64,000 bases of DNA from contig OX595985.1 of the NCBI GenBank assembly GCA_951394045.1, positions 3,906,001 through 3,970,000 of the forward strand. Direction: 5' to 3'. Under the pieces are notes generated by a model, which worked only from the letters and a program-made list of their open reading frames with translations, was not told the DNA's origin and did not search any database. The stretch comes from Nitzschia sp. DOCU1 (Eukaryota > Bacillariophyta > Bacillariophyceae > Bacillariales > Bacillariaceae). Every line of letters begins with the position of its first letter. Position 1 is the stretch's first letter. Made by a program: the position numbers and the translations under genes. Positions 1-8,318 of the stretch are shown here, in pieces.

Positions 1-432
1 CCTCAATCCCGGTTCGTCCTTGACTAGATCGTAAGGTAGGATCATCCAAAAACCTTTTCTGCAAAAGTCCGTGAATTCCTCTCTAAGGAATTCCGAGTGG
101 TCTAGTGCCGATCGGTGGGATCCCCGCTGTAGGCGGGAGTCCAATGTGTCGCGACTCCATGGTTCCGTCCGTAGTGTGACGGGTACGCCATTTCGCCGAA
201 TTCTCTCGAGCAGCTGTGCTGCTGGGTGCGGGAGCTTGCTGACCAAATCTTGTATATCCGAGCGGCCGCGCATTTCGTTGCACGTACGATGCCAGCCATG
301 CTTAGAATACAAACTCTTGGCCCGATCAACATACTCACCTAATTCATTTACGTAGCTACTAATGATAGCTTTGTTTGCAGAGTTTTCGCTTGTATGCTGA
401 GGGGGCGGTCTGCAAGCGGCGGCTCCCACCAT
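1..432 (-). CDS. Reverse-transcriptase-type ORF2 of retroelement A (partial, cut by window edge)
   Basis: Read leftwards, an ATG at 432-430 opens a frame that stays open for 144 codons to the edge of the window. The last visible residues include KGFWMILPYDLVKDEPGLR, which I recall as the block that precedes the RT palm domain in a family of stramenopile and oomycete retroelements; the catalytic YxDD would lie outside the window. The frame is the same as that of ORF1, whose TGA lies at 460-462, so ORF2 could be reached by re-initiation at this ATG or by stop readthrough. Whether the element is LINE-like or DIRS-like cannot be told from this piece. Confidence 0.5.
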   Translation of the reverse strand, partial: MVGAAACRPPPQHTSENSANKAIISSYVNELGEYVDRAKSLYSKHGWHRTCNEMRGRSDIQDLVSKLPHPAAQLLERIRRNGVPVTLRTEPWSRDTLDSRLQRGSHRSALDHSEFLREEFTDFCRKGFWMILPYDLVKDEPGLR

Positions 433-459
433 CGTGGGTGTCGCCGTTCGACCGCCTTC

Positions 460-1011
460 TCAAGCGCTTCCTCCAGTAGTAGTGGCTCTTCTATTGCTAC
501 TACCTTCTCTCGTGGCGCGGAGCGCCAGGCCAGCCTCGATCCAATCCTTGAGGGTCGCCTTGTCGGCGGGGTTGAGGGGGCTGTGCGAAGCCACACGTCC
601 ACATCCCGTGAAGCATTGCCCCCTGACGTAGCAGGATAGGCACGCTACCTTTCCATTGGAAAGCCGAGGCGGCGCGGCCTCTGCCGACCCTTCGGGCGCG
701 ATAGCACGGAGGAACTTCTTGATTGTTCCGAAAGTGTCCCCAAGGGCCTTTAGTTCCTCATCTACGGCGTCGTTCTTGGCTTGCGTTTGATTGTCCGGCG
801 AACCGGCGATAGAGATCACGCTGTGGGCCGGCGAAGTAGCCACGGAGACCAGGTTGGACCTGGTCCCGGCGGCTCGTCCGGTTCCGGGACTGGTCAGGCC
901 CGTGGCCTGGCCCAGGCCTGCTGGACGGTAGGCAAGGGGCAACGTGGGCGGCGTCCATGCAAGGCGACGTACGTTGCTTTGAAGATCGAAGAACCTGGGT
1001 ACGTCGACGTG
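460..1011 (-). CDS. Retroelement A ORF1 (gag-like), C-terminal part, separated by Copia-1
   Basis: This is the downstream part of a gag-like ORF whose first 538 codons lie at 8319-9932. Removing Copia-1 and one copy of its 5-bp target duplication joins the two parts in frame, giving about 721 aa. Near the C-terminus is a Cys/His cluster, C-x8-C-x3-C-x5-H (from CLSCYVRGQC to the His of VASH), a CCCH-like arrangement that I recall from nucleic-acid-binding gag-like proteins of diatom retroelements. The ORF ends with TGA at 460-462, 27 nt before the ATG of the RT ORF in the same frame. As it stands the ORF cannot be read through the inserted element. Confidence 0.55.
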   Translation of the reverse strand, partial: HVDVPRFFDLQSNVRRLAWTPPTLPLAYRPAGLGQATGLTSPGTGRAAGTRSNLVSVATSPAHSVISIAGSPDNQTQAKNDAVDEELKALGDTFGTIKKFLRAIAPEGSAEAAPPRLSNGKVACLSCYVRGQCFTGCGRVASHSPLNPADKATLKDWIEAGLALRATREGSSNRRATTTGGSA

Positions 1012-1016
1012 GCCCC

Positions 1017-1196
1017 TGTCGAACGAATACAGTCCCGACCGAGTCACGCGTGACGTCACGCGACGAAGAAAGCAAACGAACATTCCGCACCGCCGAAAGT
1101 GACCGTTGCCTTGTCATTGAAAAGGTCTCATTCCTTTTAACAATTAGATTACAGCATAGCATTGCTCTATCTAGTTGAGATTGAGTCCATTTGACA
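1017..1196 (+). repeat. Copia-1 5' LTR (180 bp)
   Basis: Starts TGTCGAACGA and ends CATTTGACA, so it has the usual TG...CA ends. It is the same as the 3' LTR except for one missing G near position 1182. It carries a 16-bp CRE palindrome at 1047-1062. Confidence 0.95.
1047..1062. promoter_or_regulatory. CRE-type 16-bp palindrome in the Copia-1 5' LTR
   Basis: CGCGTGACGTCACGCG is a perfect 16-bp palindrome with the core TGACGTCA, the cAMP-response/bZIP consensus. Diatom carbonic anhydrase promoters are known to use TGACGT elements that respond to CO2 and cAMP through bZIP proteins. The identical site lies at 8168-8183 in the 3' LTR. Control of the LTR by such a factor is inferred, not shown. 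Confidence 0.6.
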
Positions 1197-1212
1197 GGTT
1201 ACGAGCCCAACC
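1197..1212 (+). other. Candidate primer-binding site of Copia-1
   Basis: The bases directly after the 5' LTR, GGTTACGAGCCCAACC when the last G is included from 1197 onward, are not the common TGG-start site. Their complement resembles the anticodon arm of a tRNA, as for the half-tRNA primers used by some Copia elements. The tRNA was not identified, so this is tentative. Confidence 0.3.
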
Positions 1213-1347
1213 TACGATTTCCAATCGCTAGAGCATCGTCATCTACGGATTTCGGTGTCCCGAACGAAAAGAAACGGAGCAACAGCAAAATAACTGAGTC
1301 CACAGCGGAAACAAAAACAAAACGTTCTCACGACCCACATTGTGACC

Positions 1348-3462
1348 ATGGCGACCAGCTACAGCTCCGTCGATGATTTTCAGCTTCGCTTCGTCAAGCA
1401 CCCGCGCGACGATCAAATCCATACCCACCTAAACAACATCTATGGTGGCTGGATGGAAGGAACAGAAGAACTCTTTGTGGATCCCATTGCCATGAACGTT
1501 CTCAAGCCGAGAGACGAGCTTCTCAATGTCATCCGCGACATCATCACCGACTCGATGATCGTCCCATTGGCCACACAGACGCAGAATCCAACCACAGTCA
1601 TCAGGCCACTAATCAACAACTGTCCATTGTCAATTAGCTACGGTGCAAGCAACGTGAAATTCACACCGATCGGACTCAAAAGAGCGCTGGAATGGTGCGT
1701 CCAAAATCAGAGAAACCAGTTGATTGTCAACATCAACATCAATCACTTGTACTTCGATACTTCGGGAGGACCGTTGAATTACCTGGATTGGAGTTTGATC
1801 ACTCCCACGGCACCGGCTGGAGCATCGCATGCCCCACAGGCACCCTTGACAGCCGTTGATATCGCGACCGCGGTTGCTTCGAGTATCCCTGCACCAATGA
1901 CGGCACAGGCGCTGGCGTCGGAACTGGCAAACGCCCTGTCGACCGCCTTCCCTCCTACAGCGCCTTCCGGCACCGGCAGTGGACCCCCTCCCGGTGCTAC
2001 ATCTTCGACCGTGGGCATCGCAAGCCGACAGCTCTTCAACTACGGCGCCCTCCCATCGGATGTCCAGTCCCGATACTTGAACAAAGAAGTGAACAAGGGA
2101 CTGATGGTAGGAAGTACCATCAAACAGCCATTTTCGAACGGACACTTCTACCACATGGATGGTATCGAACGCATCATCCTGGCAGATGGAACCTTGTACG
2201 TAGTGCAGGATCCGAACGAGCGAGGACTCATGAAAGCCAATGTGCACTGCTTGGACGATTCCCACGCAGGAATCAGGTCGTGGTACCAAGGATTCACCCA
2301 AGCTTGTCACGACTACGGATTCTATGTCCACCCATTCTGGTGCTTCCGAGCGGATCATGGCGGTGATACTGGCTTTGATATCGGAAATGGGCCTGATGAC
2401 GATCTGCCCGACAACATGCGAATCTCGATCAAGCAGATGGCAAGCCCCCTCTACCGGCTCCTCGTGAAAAAGGATATGTTCCCAGCTGGAAGCAGATTCC
2501 CGGAAATTGTCAGTTCATCGAATGGCGACGGATATCAAGCCCTGAAGAACATCATCTTCGACTCGCACCCAGCGATGGCCGAATCCCCAGCGCAAATGGT
2601 CAAGGCGTTCCCGAAACAGCGCAACTTGACAATGCTTCAGTACTACAAGGTATTCTACGACTACCTACAACTACTGGCCTTCATCAACGATTCGACCCTT
2701 ACTATGGACCATCCCTCCGTTATCGACATCTTCATCGGTAATGCGAAATACTATGAGCACTTGCAACGCGTAACTCGTGAGGAACGTCGACGCTCTCCCA
2801 ACAGCCCCAAATATACCGGGCAGCAGTTGGTAGACACGCTCAACAAGATCCTCTTGGCTGCAGATAGCCCCTTGCGTCAAGAACAACGTGCTAGGCAGAA
2901 GGCGAAGCTCACCGCTGGAGAGGGCTTCGACAAATGGAAGAAAGTTGGAAGTCATCATCGCTCCAAACCAGCCAGAGTCAACAAAATCCTGGCCACTATC
3001 GAATCCGACGATGACTCCAACGGAGCCTCCGATGACAACGACGATGCCGATGATGAAGACCCCGCGCCAGACAACGAATCCGGTGCCAATGTTGCGACCC
3101 TGAATTCCATTCGAGTTCCGAAAGACGGCAAGTCCCAGCACCTTTTCCATGCGTATGCAGCCGCCATCCACCGCATCCAAGTCGATCCGAAGGCAGCATC
3201 TGCGCCCGAATGCGTCTGCTGTGGTGACCGTCATCGGTTTGACGACTGCCCCATTTTGAGAAACACTCCTTTCCTTCGCTCTCACTTTATCAGATCTTGC
3301 CAAAACATGAAGCGTGAAAAGAAAGCCCGCGCCGCGGCATTCGACCAAGACAAAGTTCCGGTCAACTTTGTCTCGCAGGAAAACTTTGTTTCGGATAGCG
3401 ATTCGGATACTGACGAAGATGCCACCGTCAAACGAGCTGGATCCAACTCGGATTTTCGCTAA
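1348..3462 (+). CDS. Copia-1 Gag
   Basis: The ORF of 704 aa starts at the ATG in ACCATGG. The Ala/Pro-rich stretch around residues 155-220 looks like a linker. The C-terminal third is acidic (runs of Asp/Glu around residue 560 and near the end). A zinc-knuckle-like motif C-x2-C-x3-H-x4-C lies near residue 621 (CVCCGDRHRFDDC), one residue shorter than the canonical CCHC spacing; this is the nucleocapsid part. The N-terminal domain is not one I recognise beyond its position in the element. Pol begins just beyond the stop in the -1 frame. Confidence 0.85.
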   Translation: MATSYSSVDDFQLRFVKHPRDDQIHTHLNNIYGGWMEGTEELFVDPIAMNVLKPRDELLNVIRDIITDSMIVPLATQTQNPTTVIRPLINNCPLSISYGASNVKFTPIGLKRALEWCVQNQRNQLIVNININHLYFDTSGGPLNYLDWSLITPTAPAGASHAPQAPLTAVDIATAVASSIPAPMTAQALASELANALSTAFPPTAPSGTGSGPPPGATSSTVGIASRQLFNYGALPSDVQSRYLNKEVNKGLMVGSTIKQPFSNGHFYHMDGIERIILADGTLYVVQDPNERGLMKANVHCLDDSHAGIRSWYQGFTQACHDYGFYVHPFWCFRADHGGDTGFDIGNGPDDDLPDNMRISIKQMASPLYRLLVKKDMFPAGSRFPEIVSSSNGDGYQALKNIIFDSHPAMAESPAQMVKAFPKQRNLTMLQYYKVFYDYLQLLAFINDSTLTMDHPSVIDIFIGNAKYYEHLQRVTREERRRSPNSPKYTGQQLVDTLNKILLAADSPLRQEQRARQKAKLTAGEGFDKWKKVGSHHRSKPARVNKILATIESDDDSNGASDDNDDADDEDPAPDNESGANVATLNSIRVPKDGKSQHLFHAYAAAIHRIQVDPKAASAPECVCCGDRHRFDDCPILRNTPFLRSHFIRSCQNMKREKKARAAAFDQDKVPVNFVSQENFVSDSDSDTDEDATVKRAGSNSDFR

Positions 3463-3487
3463 GGCCGCTTTTTAACTTGGAAAAGTG
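3450..3487 (+). other. Candidate -1 ribosomal frameshift signal at the Copia-1 gag/pol junction
   Basis: GGATTTT at 3450-3456 lies in the correct register (G GAT TTT) six nucleotides before the gag stop codon TAA is completed. After a -1 slip the pol frame is open. A 7-bp stem (3466-3472 with 3481-3487, 8-nt loop, one G-U) follows 9 nt later. GGAUUUU is a known shifty heptamer in plant RNA viruses. Pol has no ATG until about its residue 110. Confidence 0.5.
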
Positions 3488-6400
3488 CCGCCCTCTATCG
3501 AAACGCCAAGTTACCCCACATGGACGCGGGACAACGCCAGAGCTGCACACCAGGTTGTCTCCCGCGCTTCTCTCTGGCCCCAAAGCCGCTCCTAATAAGT
3601 TTCATGTCACCCACGGTGAAGACCAGGGGAGAGTCGCACCCCGTGGCATACATGAGGGGAGAGTGAAGCGGCACTCGAAGCCTTCGAAGCCAAAACCGAA
3701 GCCTTCGAAGCCAAAACCACCGCCTCCGAAGCCAAAACCACCCAAGCCGAAACTTTGTGAAGGGAAGAAGCGGCCAAAACCACTGTGCACGGCCGAGCCG
3801 ATAAGAATGAAAGTACCTCGCGTCATCGAAATACCGGCTGACGAAGTACCGAAACTCGGCATGTCAAGACCCGACCCAGAAGAACCCCATCCGGGGAGAG
3901 TAATTGACAGTGACGTCGAAAGTCTGGGTCTTCTATCCGCAGCAGGGATCAACAGTATTGCTAATGCACCGCTAGAGGATCACACGGATGACGAAGACGA
4001 ACTTTCCGTCGCAGAGGTGCATGCTGTCGATGTTGCACTGGGGCCCATTGCCAAGGTAATGAACATCTCGTCTGAAGCTTCGACTGGAGAGTCAGATCCA
4101 AACCGACCAAAGCCCTTGAGAGCACAGATAGACACTGGTGCTTTCGTCTCTTGTACCGACCAAAAGCACATGTTGCATCGATACATGGAGTTCGGTCCGA
4201 ATCGAAAGAGCCCCGTCAGACTCCTACCTGCGACTGTGGATTCGGATGCCGTACCGACCGGATTCGGGTACATGAGAGTTCCGGCCCATAACGGAGAAGG
4301 CTTCCTGGATGTCGAAGCTTTCTACACTCCGGAACTGCGGACGACCGTGCTAGACGAGAGAGACTTCATTCGAGCTGCTGGTGGAAGTCACAAGGAATAT
4401 TCTTCGTCACGATTGCTCAAGTATCATGAGTCTGGTCGATGCACCTTCGAAGCGTCACACAAACGCAACTCGGCTCGTGATGTTGTTGTCCACGGCGTCC
4501 TGGAGCACGGGAAGTGCTATGTCGAATTGATTCCCCCCTGTACCGAAGAGGCAATCGCGGAGCTGAAGAAAACCAACGAAGAATTTGCTGCTGATTGTGC
4601 CAAGGCGGCCTTGTATCACTTGTACCTCTATCATGAAGAGGAATACGCTCGGCTACGCCAGGAACTCAAGTCCGTGCCATTAATGTATCACTCGTTGCCT
4701 TTCCACGAGTACATCCAACGGAATACCCCAGTTCGTGCATTGCGCCAGGAAACGGAACGATTGTTGTGGCATCAGCGATTAGGTCACCCTTCGGACCACT
4801 ACCTGTTCAACGCGCACAAACATATCAAGGGAGTGCCGAAGTTCAAGCACTTAGATCCTGTCCTGGATCGCTGTCCGACCTGCATCCGTGCGAAGCAAAC
4901 GAAAGAGCCGAGTGGACCCAACACCACGAGAACGGCCACCGTCCCGTATCAAGGTTTGTCTGTGGATTTCTCCTTTGCTGGCACGAAATCTAAAGACCCC
5001 AATCGAGCCAAGGACTTCGTCGGCCTCAACGGTGAAACGTGTTGGATCTTGGTCACTGATCATTTTTCCAGGATGAAACACGGCGATACCAGAATCTCCA
5101 AAGCTGCTCCCCTCGAATGGCTGCGCGAGTTTCTTCAGACCTACGCTCCGGCTGATTGCAATGGAAAGTACGTTTACATGGATCAAGGCGGCGAGTTGTA
5201 TCAGAACCCGAAGGTCCGCGATCTATTCAAGAGTTTTGGTTATGAGCTAAGACCTACTGGGGCCGACGCATCCAATCAAAATGGTCCTGTAGAACGAGGT
5301 CACCTCTCCGTCGCAAATGCCATGCGAGCGATGCTTGTTGGTGCTAACCTTGACGTGAAGTTCTGGCCGTATGCCTTTCATCACTGGCTACGCATCGACA
5401 ACTCGTTGCCCTCTCAAGATCAGCAGCTGGCGCCTTTGAAGATTGCCCTGAACAAAACGGACGATTTCTCTGGCTTTCGAACATTTGGGTGCCGCGTTTG
5501 GGTACGTCCTCCTGGGCTCCGTCGCGCAAAGCTAGTTCCCAATTCTCGCAAGGGCATCTTTCTTGGATTCATTCCCAAGACGACCAAGAACATTCTTTGG
5601 TATGTTCCGGAAACATCCAGAGTCAAAATTGCGAAGCATGCGAGATTCGACGAGGGCATGAACGACCTCCCGATTGCAGACGTCCCGCCAAATGTAACTC
5701 ATCTGCAGCGCACTCAGCTTGGTGCCCCAATACCGATGGAGGAAAATGCATTGTCGATTCCACTGTTTGATATCGGCTCCACCCCTTTCGTGCATACCTT
5801 TCGGCGCCGCGTCAACGTCCAATGCCGGAACGAAAACTTCGGCATCAGTGTTGCTACTGACGAACTGAACAATCGGGCGTACGTCTCGGATATCAAGCAG
5901 CACAGCAGCATGTCGCGGCTCTTTTCTACGCCGAAGGCCACAAACAACAAAGTTCGTGGAGCGTACATCGTCAAGATCCATGGAGTACCCGTCTTCACCA
6001 AAGATGAGGTGGTGCAGTTACTGCGGCGCCTTCGAGACGAGAAGGTAAACTCTTTCGAGGTGGAGTTTGCGCCTGAACCCAAACTCAGCGCGAAGCATGT
6101 TCGACGAGCAGCCAAGGAACTGGACATTTACCTTCCTGAGAACGACGATGGTGATGAACATTATGTCCATGCTTTGAATATAGCGGATATCCGGGCTATT
6201 GCAGCGATCCGCTTCCCGGCAGAAGATTTCTCCACCGAGGCACTCCCTCACTCCGAGGTGACAACCGCCATTCATGCTATTCGTTCGAAAGAGACTACCC
6301 AAGCGGAACAGTCCCTGGGCCATTTCACCCGGCGTAAACTCAAGGCGTTGGACACCTGGCATCTTTGGGAAGCGGGGGAACGAAAACCGCTAGATCAATT

Positions 6401-8048
6401 CCACGCTTTGGGAATGTATGGGACCCCAGTTCCAAAGCCGCCGGGAGCCATTGTATTGCGCCAACATTGGCAATACCACATCAAGCGAGATGGCACCCGT
6501 CGGGCCAGAAATTGTTGTGACGGTTCCCCTCGATCGGCCCCTGCATTGCATCGTTTCGCCGAGACTTACTCTTCTTGCGTGGAGCAACCGGTCCAACGAC
6601 TCTTCTTTGCCATTGCGGCGGAAGTTGGCTATCGAGTATTTGGTGGTGACGCTAAAGATGCGTACGCTCATTCGCCTCCGCCCGAGCGTCCTACATTCGT
6701 CCAGATTGACGACGCATATGCGGATTGGTATGCACATCGCTTTGGCAAACCTGTTGACCGATCGCTGGTGCTTCCGGTGTTGCATGCTTTGCAAGGACAC
6801 CCTGAATCCGGCAAGCTCTGGGAGCGACATATCACTGCCATCCTGATGTCTGACAAGTTCAAGTTTCGGTCTACGGTTCACGATCGCAACATCTACCGTG
6901 GCGACTTCGAGGGTCAACCGATCTTCATGCTTCGACAAGTCGACGATTTCTCGCTTGCCGCACCATCTGAGGACATTGCAAAGCGCATCTATGCTCAGAT
7001 TGGCGATTTGCTTCAGTTGCCTTCGGAAGACAGTGCTCCTTTCAGCTACCTAGGACTCGTCTCGGATTTTAATGGCGTTGATGTCCATCAATATCAAGAT
7101 CGGACAGTGCTTTCGTGCGAGACATATATTGACCGCGTTATGAGGACTCACGGTTGGAGTAAGCCTTCTGCGCATGACGATGCTCCTCTAGTTCGACCTC
7201 AAGCCCCCATCCCGGACGACTCCATCAAGAATCTATATGTTACGGACGGCTGCCTTGAGGGGACCCCTGAACATCAAGAGCTCATACGACGGTTTGGTTT
7301 CTCCTATCGGACTCTTCTGGGCGAGTTGCTGTATGCGTATGTCACTTGTCGACCCGATATCGGCTACTCCGTCATAACCTTGAGCAAGTTTGCCACCCAA
7401 CCTGCGGCCATTCATTTCTCAATGCTCAAGAAGGTGGCAAAATACTTGCGACGCACCCGCACTTGGGGTATCCATTTCAAGCGTGGCAAACCTGACCCCG
7501 GCCTCGAGAAATGCCCGTTCGACTCTCTGCAAGCTGATTCCAAGCTTCCCAAGTTCCCTGCTTTAGAGCCGGGCATTTCCCTCACCTGCTTCTTGGATGC
7601 AGCGCATGCCAACGAACTCCGGCGTCGTCGCTCCACTACCGGCCATGCTGTTCTTCTGGCTGGAGGTTGCATCTCCTATCGTTGCAAAACGCAGCCGCTT
7701 ACTGCCACATCGTCTACCGAAGCCGAATTCTACGCCGCTGTCAGTGCTGCTAAGCAGGTCCGATACCTCCGTTCTATTCTACAGGAACTTGGTTTCCCTC
7801 CTTCTGGTCCGACTCCCCTCTACTGTGACAACCAGTCGGCTATCAATATGATAAACGCCCGCATTCCAACTGAACGATCTCGACACATCGACATTCAATT
7901 CTTCGCGATTCAGCATTGGAAGGATCAAGGCGACATCGTCATGCGTCACATTCCTGGGATCCTCAATCCGTCCGACGATCTGACCAAACCACTCGGGTGG
8001 ATCCTCCACGAACGACATGCACGCCGCCTCATGGGACACTACGGCTGA
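3477..8048 (+). CDS. Copia-1 Pol (PR-IN-RT-RNase H)
   Basis: The open frame is about 1523 codons from a non-ATG position (TTG at 3477). It really extends back into gag to 3414, so it is probably expressed by -1 frameshift. Order: a Lys-Pro repeat at the N-terminus; aspartic protease IDTGAF (active Asp near residue 219); GAG-pre-integrase His/Cys zinc finger (LLWHQRLGHP ... CPTC, near 440-470); integrase core with catalytic Asp in LSVDFSF and MDQGGE (569) and Glu in NGPVERGH; reverse transcriptase with FGGDAKDAYAH and RQVDDF (near 1156); RNase H with FLDAAHA (near 1374), SSTEAEF, and the LTKPLG tail. All catalytic residues checked are present and there is no stop. This is the only apparently complete pol in the window. 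Confidence 0.9.
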   Translation: MEKCRPLSKRQVTPHGRGTTPELHTRLSPALLSGPKAAPNKFHVTHGEDQGRVAPRGIHEGRVKRHSKPSKPKPKPSKPKPPPPKPKPPKPKLCEGKKRPKPLCTAEPIRMKVPRVIEIPADEVPKLGMSRPDPEEPHPGRVIDSDVESLGLLSAAGINSIANAPLEDHTDDEDELSVAEVHAVDVALGPIAKVMNISSEASTGESDPNRPKPLRAQIDTGAFVSCTDQKHMLHRYMEFGPNRKSPVRLLPATVDSDAVPTGFGYMRVPAHNGEGFLDVEAFYTPELRTTVLDERDFIRAAGGSHKEYSSSRLLKYHESGRCTFEASHKRNSARDVVVHGVLEHGKCYVELIPPCTEEAIAELKKTNEEFAADCAKAALYHLYLYHEEEYARLRQELKSVPLMYHSLPFHEYIQRNTPVRALRQETERLLWHQRLGHPSDHYLFNAHKHIKGVPKFKHLDPVLDRCPTCIRAKQTKEPSGPNTTRTATVPYQGLSVDFSFAGTKSKDPNRAKDFVGLNGETCWILVTDHFSRMKHGDTRISKAAPLEWLREFLQTYAPADCNGKYVYMDQGGELYQNPKVRDLFKSFGYELRPTGADASNQNGPVERGHLSVANAMRAMLVGANLDVKFWPYAFHHWLRIDNSLPSQDQQLAPLKIALNKTDDFSGFRTFGCRVWVRPPGLRRAKLVPNSRKGIFLGFIPKTTKNILWYVPETSRVKIAKHARFDEGMNDLPIADVPPNVTHLQRTQLGAPIPMEENALSIPLFDIGSTPFVHTFRRRVNVQCRNENFGISVATDELNNRAYVSDIKQHSSMSRLFSTPKATNNKVRGAYIVKIHGVPVFTKDEVVQLLRRLRDEKVNSFEVEFAPEPKLSAKHVRRAAKELDIYLPENDDGDEHYVHALNIADIRAIAAIRFPAEDFSTEALPHSEVTTAIHAIRSKETTQAEQSLGHFTRRKLKALDTWHLWEAGERKPLDQFHALGMYGTPVPKPPGAIVLRQHWQYHIKRDGTRRARNCCDGSPRSAPALHRFAETYSSCVEQPVQRLFFAIAAEVGYRVFGGDAKDAYAHSPPPERPTFVQIDDAYADWYAHRFGKPVDRSLVLPVLHALQGHPESGKLWERHITAILMSDKFKFRSTVHDRNIYRGDFEGQPIFMLRQVDDFSLAAPSEDIAKRIYAQIGDLLQLPSEDSAPFSYLGLVSDFNGVDVHQYQDRTVLSCETYIDRVMRTHGWSKPSAHDDAPLVRPQAPIPDDSIKNLYVTDGCLEGTPEHQELIRRFGFSYRTLLGELLYAYVTCRPDIGYSVITLSKFATQPAAIHFSMLKKVAKYLRRTRTWGIHFKRGKPDPGLEKCPFDSLQADSKLPKFPALEPGISLTCFLDAAHANELRRRRSTTGHAVLLAGGCISYRCKTQPLTATSSTEAEFYAAVSAAKQVRYLRSILQELGFPPSGPTPLYCDNQSAINMINARIPTERSRHIDIQFFAIQHWKDQGDIVMRHIPGILNPSDDLTKPLGWILHERHARRLMGHYG

Positions 8049-8137
8049 CCTTTCATCCATATTTCACCACTCACTTCCTTTCTTCATCATTCGTTCTACC
8101 TTGTGATCAACTATTGGGATCGTTGCTCAGGGGAGAG

Positions 8138-8318
8138 TGTCGAACGAATACAGTCCCGACCGAGTCACGCGTGACGTCACGCGACGAAGAAAGCAAACGA
8201 ACATTCCGCACCGCCGAAAGTGACCGTTGCCTTGTCATTGAAAAGGTCTCATTCCTTTTAACAATTAGATTACAGCATAGCATTGCTCTATCTAGTTGAG
8301 ATTGGAGTCCATTTGACA
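8138..8318 (+). repeat. Copia-1 3' LTR (181 bp)
   Basis: Matches the 5' LTR with one extra G. It ends TTTGACA and is followed by the GCCCC target duplication. The CRE palindrome is at 8168-8183. It begins directly after the purine tract at 8129-8137. Confidence 0.95.
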
